DNA of 64,000 nt from Streptomyces fumigatiscleroticus (lineage in GTDB: Bacteria > Actinomycetota > Actinomycetes > Streptomycetales > Streptomycetaceae), in NCBI RefSeq assembly GCF_014647975.1, contig NZ_BMQF01000001.1:434001-498000 (forward strand), read 5' to 3'. Under the pieces are notes generated by a model. That model did no database searches. It worked only from the letters and a program-made list of their open reading frames with translations, and was not told the DNA's origin. Position numbers and translations under genes: made by a program. Shown piece after piece: positions 16,454 to 23,590 of this stretch (position 1 is the stretch's first letter; the number at the start of each line of letters is the position of its first letter).

Positions 16454-17107
16454 GTGAATCCGATGGTGCTACCGGGCGTCTACGCCCCTCAGGACGACAC
16501 CGAGCTGCTGGCCGGAGCGCTCGGCGAGGAACCCCTTCCACCGGGCGCGCGGGTGCTCGACGTGGGAACCGGATCCGGCGCGCTGGCGATCGGGGCCGCG
16601 CGGCGCGGCGGCCGGGTGACCGCCGTGGACGTGTCGTGGCGGGCGGTGTGCACGGCCCGGCTGAACGCGTTGCGGGCCGGTGTCCCCCTGCGCGTCCGGC
16701 ACGGCAACCTCTTCGACCCCGTGCGGGGCGAGAGGTTCGACCTGGTGCTGGCCAACCCGCCGTACGTACCGGCGCCGGGCGGCGGCGCGCCGCCGCGCGG
16801 CGCGGCCCGGTGCTGGGACGCGGGTGACGACGGCCGTCTGGTCCTGGACCGGATCTGCCGGGAGGGTCCGGGGCTGCTGCGCCCCGGTGGTGTGCTGCTG
16901 ATGGTGCAGTCCGCGCTCAGCGATCCGGACCGCACCGTCGGGCAGCTGCGCCCGGCCGGTCTGAAGGCCGCGGTGATCCGGCGGCACCGCATCGCGTTCG
17001 GTCCCGTCCTGCGCGGGCGCGCGGACTGGCTGCGGCGGCGGGGCCTGCTGTCCCCCGAGGACGACGAGGAAGAGCTGGTGGTGGTCCGTGCCGAACTCCC
17101 CCTCTGA
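16454..17107 (+). CDS. HemK2/MTQ2-like class I methyltransferase
   Basis: A 217-aa SAM-dependent methyltransferase. Motif I is VLDVGTGSGALAIGAA at about residues 36-51, and the catalytic NPPYVPAP, diagnostic of N5-glutamine and related amino-methyltransferases, is at about 101-108. Start choice is uncertain: GTG 16454 (VNPMVLPGVYAPQDDTELL) is favoured over ATG 16463, as homologues begin a few residues before LPGVY. The 3' end overlaps the CDGSH gene by 20 bp, so translation is probably coupled. The target may be a protein glutamine or a small molecule. Confidence 0.85.
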   Translation: MNPMVLPGVYAPQDDTELLAGALGEEPLPPGARVLDVGTGSGALAIGAARRGGRVTAVDVSWRAVCTARLNALRAGVPLRVRHGNLFDPVRGERFDLVLANPPYVPAPGGGAPPRGAARCWDAGDDGRLVLDRICREGPGLLRPGGVLLMVQSALSDPDRTVGQLRPAGLKAAVIRRHRIAFGPVLRGRADWLRRRGLLSPEDDEEELVVVRAELPL

Positions 17108-17336
17108 CCGCCCGCGCCGGATCACCGTCCAGCGCCGGGGCCCGCTGCTGGTGGAGGGCCCGGTCGAAGTGGAGACGGAGGACGGGACGCTGGTGTCCTC
17201 CGACCGCTTCCGCGTCGCCCTGTGCACCTGCCGCCGCAGTCGCCGCTACCCGTGGTGCGACACCAGTCACCGCGCCAGGAGCCGGGCGGCCGGCGACTGT
17301 GGCGACTCCGGCGGCCCGTCCGGCGAGCGGGAATGA
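17088..17336 (+). CDS. CDGSH iron-sulfur domain protein
   Basis: This 82-aa protein starts at GTG 17088 within the end of the methyltransferase gene. The C-terminal half has the CDGSH-type cluster motif LCTCRRSRRYPWCDTSH: three cysteines and one histidine (C-x-C ... C-D-x-S-H) that bind a [2Fe-2S] cluster in the mitoNEET-like fold. The N-terminal half is the beta strand region RGPLLVEGPVEVE. Overlap with the methyltransferase gene and vicinity to a diiron-type enzyme suggest a shared redox or Fe-S function; this is inference. Confidence 0.92.
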   Translation: MPNSPSDRPRRITVQRRGPLLVEGPVEVETEDGTLVSSDRFRVALCTCRRSRRYPWCDTSHRARSRAAGDCGDSGGPSGERE

Positions 17337-17346
17337 GGCGAGGGAC

Positions 17347-17733
17347 GTGCCCGGCCCGTCCGGGGACACGGTCCCGGCTCCCCCGGTGTCCGCGCCGCCC
17401 CCGGCCAACGCCTTCGCCCGCACCCGCGTCGACGGGCCGTTCACCGTGGTGGAGGCGTTCGACGAGATCGACATGGCCGGCGCGGACCTGCTCGCCGAGC
17501 ATCTGGACGCGGCGGCCGCGGGGCCGGCCCCGGACGTGCTGGTGGATCTGCGCGGCGTCGCCTTCCTCGACTGCTCGGGCCTGCGGGTGCTGTGCGGGGC
17601 CGAGGCACGGGCCGCCCGGCTCGGCGGCCGGCTCCGTGTGGTGGGCGGCGACGCGGTCCGCCTGCTGCTGCGCGGCACCGGGCTGCTGGGCCGTTTCCCG
17701 CCGCTGACGGCGCTCCCCGGCGCGCCGGGATGA
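17347..17733 (+). CDS. STAS-domain anti-sigma factor antagonist
   Basis: A 128-aa protein with a disordered Pro-rich N-terminus and a STAS domain (about 25-120). The phosphorylatable serine is in FLDCSGLRVLCGAEARA, the canonical D-C-S-G-L motif. GTG 17347 lies 11 bp after the CDGSH stop with GAGG/AGGGA before it; an upstream GTG at 17299 would overlap that gene. It belongs to partner-switch systems where a kinase phosphorylates and a SpoIIE phosphatase dephosphorylates this serine. It probably belongs to the same transcript as the redox genes before it. Confidence 0.87.
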   Translation: MPGPSGDTVPAPPVSAPPPANAFARTRVDGPFTVVEAFDEIDMAGADLLAEHLDAAAAGPAPDVLVDLRGVAFLDCSGLRVLCGAEARAARLGGRLRVVGGDAVRLLLRGTGLLGRFPPLTALPGAPG

Positions 17734-17737
17734 TCCC

Positions 17738-17776
17738 GGGCGTCGGCGGGCGGCCCCACTCCGCCCGCCGACCCCG
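17738..17776 (+). terminator. Strong hairpin terminator after the STAS gene
   Basis: A perfect 12-bp stem (GTCGGCGGGCGG / CCGCCCGCCGAC) with a 7-nt loop begins 5 bp after the STAS stop. Further G-C pairing continues beyond a single mismatch. There is no T tract. It fits the end of the 15419-17733 run of genes. Confidence 0.8.
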
Positions 17777-17937
17777 GTGCGGAACCGCGGGTCTTCCCGT
17801 GACAGCGCTCGCACTCCCCAGCTACGAACCGCTCCGGACGTCACGGGCCCACACGGTCCCGGTCACTGCCGAACGTGAGCACCGGGGGCGCCTTCCGCTC
17901 GACGTGCACGCGAGTCTGCCGAGTCCGGCGCCGGAAC

Positions 17938-18162
17938 TCACATCGACCCCACAGCTTTCAGTAACATTTTGTATTCAATCAGTGGCGTGATGTCACGGCC
18001 ATCGATCGCCGAGTTCCCGTAACTGAGCGGGTCTTGATCGAGCGAACCTGCCAACTGGCCGATTTCCACCGCCTCATCAATAGGCCGGAAACGTTCCGGT
18101 TGCGCTGTCGGCGGACCGCCGCGCGGGCTCTTGTCCTTCCGCTCCGGCGGCGTAATCGTCAT
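17938..18162 (-). CDS. Orphan 74-aa protein with a TTA codon
   Basis: ATG 18162 opens a 74-aa frame whose product begins MTITPPERKDKSPRGG and ends ITPLIEYKMLLKAVGSM. The distal half reads like a folded protein (PIDEAVEIGQLAGSLDQDP). Base composition is clearly less GC-rich than neighbouring genes, with AT-ending codons such as ATT, CAA, GAA, AAA and one TTA near the end, which would make translation depend on the bldA tRNA. No ribosome binding site is visible, so it would be leaderless. The start is 3 bp from the divergent ATG of the next gene, and both sit between the arms of an inverted repeat. I recognise no family. It could be a horizontally acquired gene or the remnant of one. Confidence 0.5.
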   Translation of the reverse strand: MTITPPERKDKSPRGGPPTAQPERFRPIDEAVEIGQLAGSLDQDPLSYGNSAIDGRDITPLIEYKMLLKAVGSM

Positions 18163-18176
18163 TACATGATTACGCC
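18149..18176. promoter_or_regulatory. Inverted repeat spanning two divergent start codons
   Basis: The arms GGCGTAATC (18149-18157) and GATTACGCC (18168-18176) are perfect complements with a 10-bp spacer. The spacer contains the ATG of the minus-strand orphan and the ATG of the plus-strand gene. A protein bound here would cover both start points, as expected for an autoregulatory operator. Confidence 0.6.
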
Positions 18177-18732
18177 AGAGCAGCAGGAGAAACTGCGCGG
18201 CTGGTTCGCCGGGCGGCTGCCCGACGACCTCTTCGAGGCCCTGTCCGAGGTGACGGCCGACCGCGAGGAGATCACCGTGATCGGCCGCATCCCCGAGCCC
18301 CGGCTCGCCGCCGGCCTGCCGGCCGCCGAACGCGAGGCGGCCGTCGAGGGGCGGATCCAGGAGTTCCGGGAACGCACGCGGGAGACCCGGATCGAGGTGG
18401 CCCGCGAGGCCGAGCACCGGTTCCGCCGGAAGGTGTCCTGGGGGGTGGAGTGCGGCGCCGAGCGCGCGCTCTTCACCCATGTGGCCGCGCCCGTGATGAC
18501 CCGGCTGCGCCAGCCCGAGCGGCAGGTCCTGGACACGCTGGTCGCCGCCGGGGTCGCCCGCAGCCGCAGCGACGCCCTCGCCTGGTGCGTCCGGCTGGTG
18601 CGGCGGCACACCGACGACTGGCTCGGCGAGCTGCGGGACTCCCTCGCCCAGGTGCAGCGGGTACGGGACCGGGGCCCCGACGCGGTCCTGCCGGACACCG
18701 GCGAGGACGACGAGGCACCCGAGCGGGAATGA
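18166..18732 (+). CDS. Uncharacterised protein with a ribbon-helix-helix-like C-terminal segment
   Basis: This 188-aa protein starts MITPEQQEKLRGWFAGRLP. Middle residues 50-110 are strongly charged and helical (EREAAVEGRIQEFRERTRE). Residues about 125-155 (QVLDTLVAAGVARSRSDALAWCVRLV) resemble the helix-turn-helix part of ribbon-helix-helix or antitoxin-like proteins, in which GVxRSRSDAxxW is common. The tail is acidic. No ribosome binding site precedes ATG 18166, consistent with a leaderless mRNA. The start lies within an inverted repeat, so autoregulation is plausible. The name as a DNA-binding protein is inference from one motif. Confidence 0.7.
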   Translation: MITPEQQEKLRGWFAGRLPDDLFEALSEVTADREEITVIGRIPEPRLAAGLPAAEREAAVEGRIQEFRERTRETRIEVAREAEHRFRRKVSWGVECGAERALFTHVAAPVMTRLRQPERQVLDTLVAAGVARSRSDALAWCVRLVRRHTDDWLGELRDSLAQVQRVRDRGPDAVLPDTGEDDEAPERE

Positions 18733-18762
18733 TCCGTCCGCCGGCCTGGACGGAGCCGCTCC

Positions 18763-18774
18763 TACTCGCGAGTA
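18763..18774 (+). promoter_or_regulatory. Perfect 12-bp palindrome before the hydroxyacid oxidase gene
   Basis: TACTCGCGAGTA is a perfect palindrome 45 bp upstream of ATG 18819, in the only gap between the previous stop (18732) and this gene. Its position fits an operator overlapping the transcription start. No cognate regulator is evident. Confidence 0.4.
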
Positions 18775-18818
18775 TCGTCGGACCGCGCGAGCTCGACGAG
18801 GAGAGGCGGAGATCACGT

Positions 18819-19988
18819 ATGGCCAAGCACTGGGCGGACTTCCAGTACGAGATCTATCTGAACGGGATGACGGGTGCCGTACCCCGGCTGCCCACCGATC
18901 TCACCCGGCTGGAGGAGCTCACCGGGCAGCGGCTCGGCCCCGGTCCCGTCGGCTATGTGGCGGGCAGCGCGGGCGACGGCAGCACGGCCCGCGCCAACCG
19001 GGCCGCCCTGGACCGGCGCCGGATCGTGCCGCGCATGCTGCGGGACGTGGCGATACGGGACCTGTCGGTGCGGGTGCTGGGCCGCCCGCTGCCCGCGCCG
19101 CTGGCACTGGCACCGGTCGGCGTGCTGTCGATCATGCATCCGGACGCCGAGCCGGCCGCCGCCCGGGCCGCCGCCGCGCAGGGCGTGCCGTTCATCCTGT
19201 CCTCGGCCTCCAGCACGCCCATGGAGCAGGTGGCCCAGGCGATGGGCGAGGCCGAGCGCTGGTTCCAGCTGTACTGGCCGAGGGACCGCGAGGTGGCCCG
19301 CAGCTTCCTCGGCCGGGCGAAGGCGGCCGGGTTCACCGCGCTCTTCGTCACCCTGGACACGCCCCTGCTGTCCTGGCGCCCGCGCGACCTGGACCAGGCG
19401 TATCTGCCGTTCCTGCACGGCGTCGGCACCGCCAACTACTTCTCCGACCCGGCGTTCCGGGCGGGGCTGGCCAAACCGGTGCACGAGGACCCGAACGCCG
19501 CGGTGATGCACTTCGTCGGCATGTTCGCCGACCCCGGCAAGACCTGGCCCGACCTGGCGTTCCTCCGGGAGAACTGGGACGGCCCGATCGTCCTGAAGGG
19601 CGTCCTGCACCCCGACGACGCCCGGCTGGCCGCCGACGCCGGCATGGACGGCGTGGTGGTGTCCAACCACGGCGGCCGTCAGGTGGCCGGCTCGATCGCC
19701 GCGGCCGACGCGCTGCCCGGCGTGGTGGAGGCCGTCGGCGACCGGCTCACCGTCCTGTTCGACAGCGGCATCCGCACCGGCGACGACGTCTTCAAGGCGC
19801 TGGCGCTCGGCGCGCGGGCGGTGCTCCTGGGCCGGCCCTACGCCTACGGCCTCGGCCTGGACGGGCAGGCCGGCGTCGAGCACGTGATCCGCTGCCTGCT
19901 CGCCGAGTTCGACCTGACCCTCGCCCTGTCCGGGCACGCCGGCCCGGACACGCTCGGCCCCGCCGACCTGGTGGAGGCGGCCGCGTGA
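18819..19988 (+). CDS. FMN-dependent alpha-hydroxy-acid oxidase / lactate 2-monooxygenase-like
   Basis: A 389-aa TIM-barrel flavoenzyme. The conserved C-terminal block GMDGVVVSNHGGRQ (active-site His and substrate-binding Arg) is at about 275-288. LKGVLHPDDA carries the flavin-contact Lys, and DSGIRTGDDVFKALALGARAVLLGRP holds the FMN phosphate. The N-terminal AGSAGDGSTARANRAAL and the long insertion with WFQLYWPRDR favour the lactate monooxygenase group, which converts L-lactate and O2 to acetate and CO2. Oxidase activity on another 2-hydroxy acid is equally possible. A GGAGAGGCGGAG region precedes the ATG. It is translationally coupled to the next gene. Confidence 0.88.
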   Translation: MAKHWADFQYEIYLNGMTGAVPRLPTDLTRLEELTGQRLGPGPVGYVAGSAGDGSTARANRAALDRRRIVPRMLRDVAIRDLSVRVLGRPLPAPLALAPVGVLSIMHPDAEPAAARAAAAQGVPFILSSASSTPMEQVAQAMGEAERWFQLYWPRDREVARSFLGRAKAAGFTALFVTLDTPLLSWRPRDLDQAYLPFLHGVGTANYFSDPAFRAGLAKPVHEDPNAAVMHFVGMFADPGKTWPDLAFLRENWDGPIVLKGVLHPDDARLAADAGMDGVVVSNHGGRQVAGSIAAADALPGVVEAVGDRLTVLFDSGIRTGDDVFKALALGARAVLLGRPYAYGLGLDGQAGVEHVIRCLLAEFDLTLALSGHAGPDTLGPADLVEAAA

Positions 19989-20968
19989 GGGCCCGGAAGA
20001 ACGTCCTCGCGGTCGTCGCCCCGCACGTGGGCGGCCGGGCCGCCGGAGCGGCGCTGGCCGCCGTCCTCCCCGGCGAGGCGCAGGTCACCGTCGTCGAAGC
20101 GGCCGACGAGGACCCGGCGGCGCTCCGCGAGGCACACGTGGTCGTCACCGCGCTGGCCCCGGTCACCGCCGGGCACCTCGCGTCCGCGCCCGCGCTGGAG
20201 CTGGTGCAGTGCGCGAGCCACGGCCACGACTACGTCGACGTGGCCGCCGCGCACGCCCGCGGGATACCGGTGTGCACCATCGGCTCCAGCGGCGCCGAGG
20301 CGCAGAACGTGGCCGAGCAGACCTTCGCCCTCATGCTGGCGCTCGCCAAGCAGCTGATCCCCGCCCACACCGCGCTCACCGGGGGCGACTGGGCGCTGCC
20401 CCGGCTGACGGGCTCGCTGACCGAGCTGTCCGGCAGGACGCTCGGCATCGTCGGCCTCGGGCAGATCGGCCGGGAGGTCGCCCACCGCGCGGCGGCGTTC
20501 GGCATGACCGTCCTGTACGCGGGCCGGCACCGGGTGGCGCCGGAGACGGAGGCCGAGTGCGGCGGCGCCCGGCACGTCCCGCTCGACGAGCTGCTGGCGA
20601 CCGCCGACTACGTGACGCTGCACGCGCCCCTCACCGAGGAGACCCGCCATCTGCTCGACGCCCGGCGGCTGGCGCTGCTGAAACCGTCCGCGTTCGTGAT
20701 CAACACCGCGCGGGGCGCCCTGATCGACCAGGACGCCCTCGCCGACGCCCTGGAACGGGGCGCCCTGGCCGGGGCGGGCATCGACGTCTTCGACCCCGAG
20801 CCGCCCACCCCGGCGCTGCGTCTGCTGAGGGCGCCGAACGTGGTGCTCTCCCCGCATGCCGCCGGGGTCACCCGCGAGACGCTGGTCCGGATCGCGCTGG
20901 CGGCGGTGCGGAACGTGGCGGACCATCTCGCGGGCGAGCCGCTCAGGGACGTGGTGGGCCGACCCTGA
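19985..20968 (+). CDS. D-2-hydroxyacid dehydrogenase, NAD(P)-binding
   Basis: This 327-aa dehydrogenase starts at GTG 19985, overlapping the previous stop as GTGA. The Rossmann loop is TLGIVGLGQIGRE (about 150-162). Catalytic residues lie in the family blocks NTARG (Arg), DPEPP (Glu) and SPHAAG (His). It interconverts 2-keto acids and D-2-hydroxy acids such as lactate, glycerate or phosphoglycerate-like substrates. Together with the oxidase it may metabolise a hydroxy acid of both configurations. The stop codon lies inside the first copy of a 13-bp tandem repeat. Confidence 0.92.
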   Translation: MRARKNVLAVVAPHVGGRAAGAALAAVLPGEAQVTVVEAADEDPAALREAHVVVTALAPVTAGHLASAPALELVQCASHGHDYVDVAAAHARGIPVCTIGSSGAEAQNVAEQTFALMLALAKQLIPAHTALTGGDWALPRLTGSLTELSGRTLGIVGLGQIGREVAHRAAAFGMTVLYAGRHRVAPETEAECGGARHVPLDELLATADYVTLHAPLTEETRHLLDARRLALLKPSAFVINTARGALIDQDALADALERGALAGAGIDVFDPEPPTPALRLLRAPNVVLSPHAAGVTRETLVRIALAAVRNVADHLAGEPLRDVVGRP

Positions 20969-21063
20969 TCGCGGTCCCTGATCGCGGTCCCTGATCGCGG
21001 TCCCTGATCGCGGTCCCTGATCGCGGTCCCTGATCGCGGTCCCTGATCAGGCCCCTGATCAGG
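20963..21063. repeat. 13-bp tandem repeat between convergent genes
   Basis: Six perfect copies of CCCTGATCGCGGT (20963-21040) are followed by two shorter degenerate units containing TGATCAGG. The first copy contains the TGA of the dehydrogenase gene, and the last contains the stop of the opposite gene (21059-21061). Each unit has GATC, and the last two carry TGATCA, which reads as stop on both strands. Confidence 0.92.
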
Positions 21064-22687
21064 TCTCGGGCAGCTCGGCGGGCCGGGCGGCCGGGGTGTC
21101 CGTCCCGGCGGTCGACAGCGAACCGTCGGTGGCCCGCGCCGGGTCGGTGCGCCAGCGCTGCCCGGCCGAGCCGTCGCGCACCTTGGCGACGACATCGGCC
21201 TCCGGGTCGCCGGTGGTGGCGGTGAGGGCGAGCCCCTTCTCCCCGCGGGGCAGCAGCTCGCCGCGGACCGTGAGGTCGTAGCGCACGTCGTCGGCCCGCT
21301 GCTCGCCCCGGTCGGCGCAGGTGCCCAGGACGATCACCCCGGCGTCGGCGTGCGAGTCCAGACAGAGGCCGGGGTCGGCCACACTGCGCAGCAGCCCGTC
21401 GTTCTCGTAGCTCCACTGCTGGGTCCAGGTCGCCGAGCAGACCGCCAGCTCGGTGCCGGCCCCGGCCTTCGGCTCGCCCCGGATGTCGAGGCAGAGATCG
21501 GCGGCGGCGTTGCGCAGCCGGGTCTGCACCGGTGCCGCGGGCAGCCCGGCCGCGTCCGGCCCGGACGGGGCCGGACCGGCGGTGCCGGTCGTGGCGGTGG
21601 AGGCGGCCGGGCCGGCGCCGCTCCCGTCGTAGGGATGCGGGGACAGGACGAGCACGGTGGCGAGCACTCCGGCCGAGGCGGCGCCGACGCCGGTGAGCAG
21701 CGCCCGGGGAGAGCGCGGTATGCCCGGGAGCCGGAGGCCGGGAACGACGATCCAGGTCGGCAGCAGCCGGCGGCCGGCGGCGGGGATCCGGGCCAGCAGC
21801 CGGGCGCGCCCGCCGCGGTGCCGTACGGCGGCTCTGCCGCGTGCGCCGGACGAGGTGCGGCCGGGCCGGGAGTCGAGATAGCGGCGGGCGCCCCAGCCGA
21901 GCACCGCCTCGGCGATCAGCGGGCCGAGCCCGCCGTCGAACCGGCCGAGCTGGTCGGCCGCGTCCCGGCAGTGGCGGCACTGGGCCAGATGCTGCCGGAC
22001 ATCGGGCAGCAGGGCGCCGCCGCGGCGCATCGGGACGTCGAGGAGGCGGTTGTAGAAACGGCAGTCCTTGCTCGGCGCGAGTTCCCGGTGGGCGTGTACG
22101 CATTGCTCCCGGAATTTCTCACGCGCCTGTTCGAGTGCGGCCCAGGCGCTGTCGGTGTCGAGGCCGAGCAGACCGGCCGGAACGGTTATCGGCTCCGCTT
22201 CGACCTCGATGTGCCAGAGGAGGCAGCGGGCCACTCCGGGAAGCGACTGGAAAGCTCTTTCCGCGAGCAGACGGTTTTCCGGCGTCAGGGACTTCGCGGT
22301 CCGCATACCGCGTCCGCCCGCGGGTTTCTGCAACTCCGGCACGGCCGCGGATATCCACTCGTCCGCGGCCCACTCCCGGACCGTGTCCCGCACGGCCGCC
22401 AGCAGCCGGGGGCGCAGCGCGAGGGCCTGTTCGCCCGGCACCAGCCGGCCGAACAGCCGGCGCAGGGCGACCGCGGTGACCATGTCGGCGACCTCCGCCG
22501 ACGAGGCGAGACAGATGACCGCGTAATCGTGCATCGGCCGCCAGTGGCGTGCCGTCAGCAGGGCGACGGCACGGGCGGCCTCACCGTCCGCGCGGCTTGT
22601 CAGCCGGGCGGCGAGCACTTCGTCGGAATCCCCGGGATCTCTGCCGGAAGGGGGATGATGCGGGCGAGGGGGGTGGGGGGTGGGCAC
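21059..22687 (-). CDS. Sigma-like / zinc-finger / membrane / ricin-lectin fusion protein
   Basis: A 542-aa protein starting at GTG 22687 with AAGGAA 9 nt upstream. The N-terminal 190 residues look like a degenerate ECF sigma factor (region-2-like ARLTSRADGEAARAVALLTARHW, region-4-like RLLAERAFQSLPGVARCLLWH). An anti-sigma-like zinc finger follows (DVRQHLAQCRHCRDAA, H-x3-C-x2-C). One hydrophobic segment lies at about 325-345 (GVGAASAGVLATVLVLS). A C-terminal ricin-type beta-trefoil lectin of about 150 residues contains DLCLDIRGE, CLDSHADAG and QWSYEND. The order predicts a cytoplasmic regulator joined through the membrane to an extracellular sugar-binding sensor. This fold combination is known in Streptomyces but its function is unproven. 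Confidence 0.82.
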   Translation of the reverse strand: MPTPHPPRPHHPPSGRDPGDSDEVLAARLTSRADGEAARAVALLTARHWRPMHDYAVICLASSAEVADMVTAVALRRLFGRLVPGEQALALRPRLLAAVRDTVREWAADEWISAAVPELQKPAGGRGMRTAKSLTPENRLLAERAFQSLPGVARCLLWHIEVEAEPITVPAGLLGLDTDSAWAALEQAREKFREQCVHAHRELAPSKDCRFYNRLLDVPMRRGGALLPDVRQHLAQCRHCRDAADQLGRFDGGLGPLIAEAVLGWGARRYLDSRPGRTSSGARGRAAVRHRGGRARLLARIPAAGRRLLPTWIVVPGLRLPGIPRSPRALLTGVGAASAGVLATVLVLSPHPYDGSGAGPAASTATTGTAGPAPSGPDAAGLPAAPVQTRLRNAAADLCLDIRGEPKAGAGTELAVCSATWTQQWSYENDGLLRSVADPGLCLDSHADAGVIVLGTCADRGEQRADDVRYDLTVRGELLPRGEKGLALTATTGDPEADVVAKVRDGSAGQRWRTDPARATDGSLSTAGTDTPAARPAELPET

Positions 22688-22916
22688 CGCGATGTATTCC
22701 TTCCCACGTGCACGTGACGGCGCGGGGAGCACGAATTCACCGACGGCGAATCGGACCCGGTTCGACTGGCATGCGATACCCGGCCGTTACCCCCCGCACG
22801 GGCGCCTCACTCTGGCACACCTCACGGAGCGTCAACAAGCCGTTCGGGGAACATCCGCCCTGTTGAAAAGAAGTCAGGAAAGGCGGCGGCCCCGCGCGCC
22901 CCGGACATTTTCGGTA

Positions 22917-22935
22917 TTTCCCGCCGGGCGGGAAA
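22917..22935 (-). terminator. Hairpin after the Doc-like gene
   Basis: TTTCCCG and CGGGAAA form a 7-bp stem around a 5-nt loop, about 20 bp beyond the stop of the toxin-like gene. The gap 22688-22954 is otherwise without a recognisable gene and contains the upstream region of the ricin fusion gene. Confidence 0.5.
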
Positions 22936-22954
22936 CACCTGTCCGGCGCAGGGC

Positions 22955-23332
22955 CTAGATCTGCCAGGACCGCAGCCGGTCGGCCGCGCCGTAGGCGTCC
23001 GTCGTGCCGGACATCAGGTCGCGGGCCAGGTCGACCAGGGCGCCGTAGGGCGGGTCGATGCCGACGCCGCTGACGAACATGTAGGCCACGGCCGTGGCAC
23101 AGGCGAAGCGGGCGTTGGCCGACGGCAGCGGCCTGAGGACGGCGAGGGTGTGCAGCAGCGCGGCGGCCCGCCAGGCCGGGTCGGAGTCCACGCCGAGCCG
23201 GGGCGGGTCGACGCGGTGCCGGGCCACGGCGGCGACCAGGGCGGAGAAGTCGTTGATCGTGGGCTGGTCCGGCAGGACCTCCTCATGACGCTGGAGCAGC
23301 CAGGGCACGTCGATGTGGATGACGGGTGCCAT
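22955..23332 (-). CDS. Doc/Fic-like toxin with degenerate catalytic motif
   Basis: This 125-aa protein resembles Streptomyces Fic-family toxin components: the N-terminus MAPVIHIDVPWLLQRHEEVLPDQP and the helical LLHTLAVLRPLPSANARFACATAVAYM. In this core the canonical Fic motif HPFx(D/E)GN(G/K)R appears as LRPLPSANAR. The catalytic His and the acidic residue are absent, while Asn and Arg remain. Fic enzymes transfer AMP or phosphate, as Doc does on EF-Tu; with this motif, normal activity is doubtful. It starts 3 bp after the antitoxin-like gene, in the usual antitoxin-toxin order. Confidence 0.78.
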   Translation of the reverse strand: MAPVIHIDVPWLLQRHEEVLPDQPTINDFSALVAAVARHRVDPPRLGVDSDPAWRAAALLHTLAVLRPLPSANARFACATAVAYMFVSGVGIDPPYGALVDLARDLMSGTTDAYGAADRLRSWQI

Positions 23333-23335
23333 CGG

Positions 23336-23581
23336 TCAGGCGGCCCGCCCCTCGCCCTTGGCGGGCGGTTCGTCGTCGGGGAAGGCGGCGGCGAACTCGG
23401 CGGCATGGGAGGCGAAGAACCGGCGGAAGGCCTCGGCGCCCTCCTGGAGCGCCCGGTGCCGCGCTATGTCGGCGGCGGCCGCCTCCCGTACCAGGGCTTT
23501 CATCGACGTACCGCGCTCCTTGGCGATCTGCCGCAGGTCCTCGAGCTCTCGATCGCTGAACTCCACGTTCAAGGCTGGCAT
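23336..23581 (-). CDS. Ribbon-helix-helix antitoxin
   Basis: An 81-aa protein with an N-terminal RHH fold (MPALNVEFSDRELEDLRQIAKERGTSMKALV: beta strand, helix, turn GTS, helix). An alanine-rich acidic tail probably contacts the toxin. It is the first gene of the two-gene module with the Doc-like protein. RHH antitoxins bind short inverted repeats at their own promoter, and such a repeat occurs 10 bp upstream of the start. Confidence 0.88.
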   Translation of the reverse strand: MPALNVEFSDRELEDLRQIAKERGTSMKALVREAAAADIARHRALQEGAEAFRRFFASHAAEFAAAFPDDEPPAKGEGRAA

Positions 23582-23590
23582 GCTTTCACG

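Noticed and set aside
20963-21063. CRISPR-like appearance of short repeats (also 62341-62392)
   Set aside because: Units of 13 bp are directly contiguous without spacers and no cas genes are present; these are simple tandem repeats.
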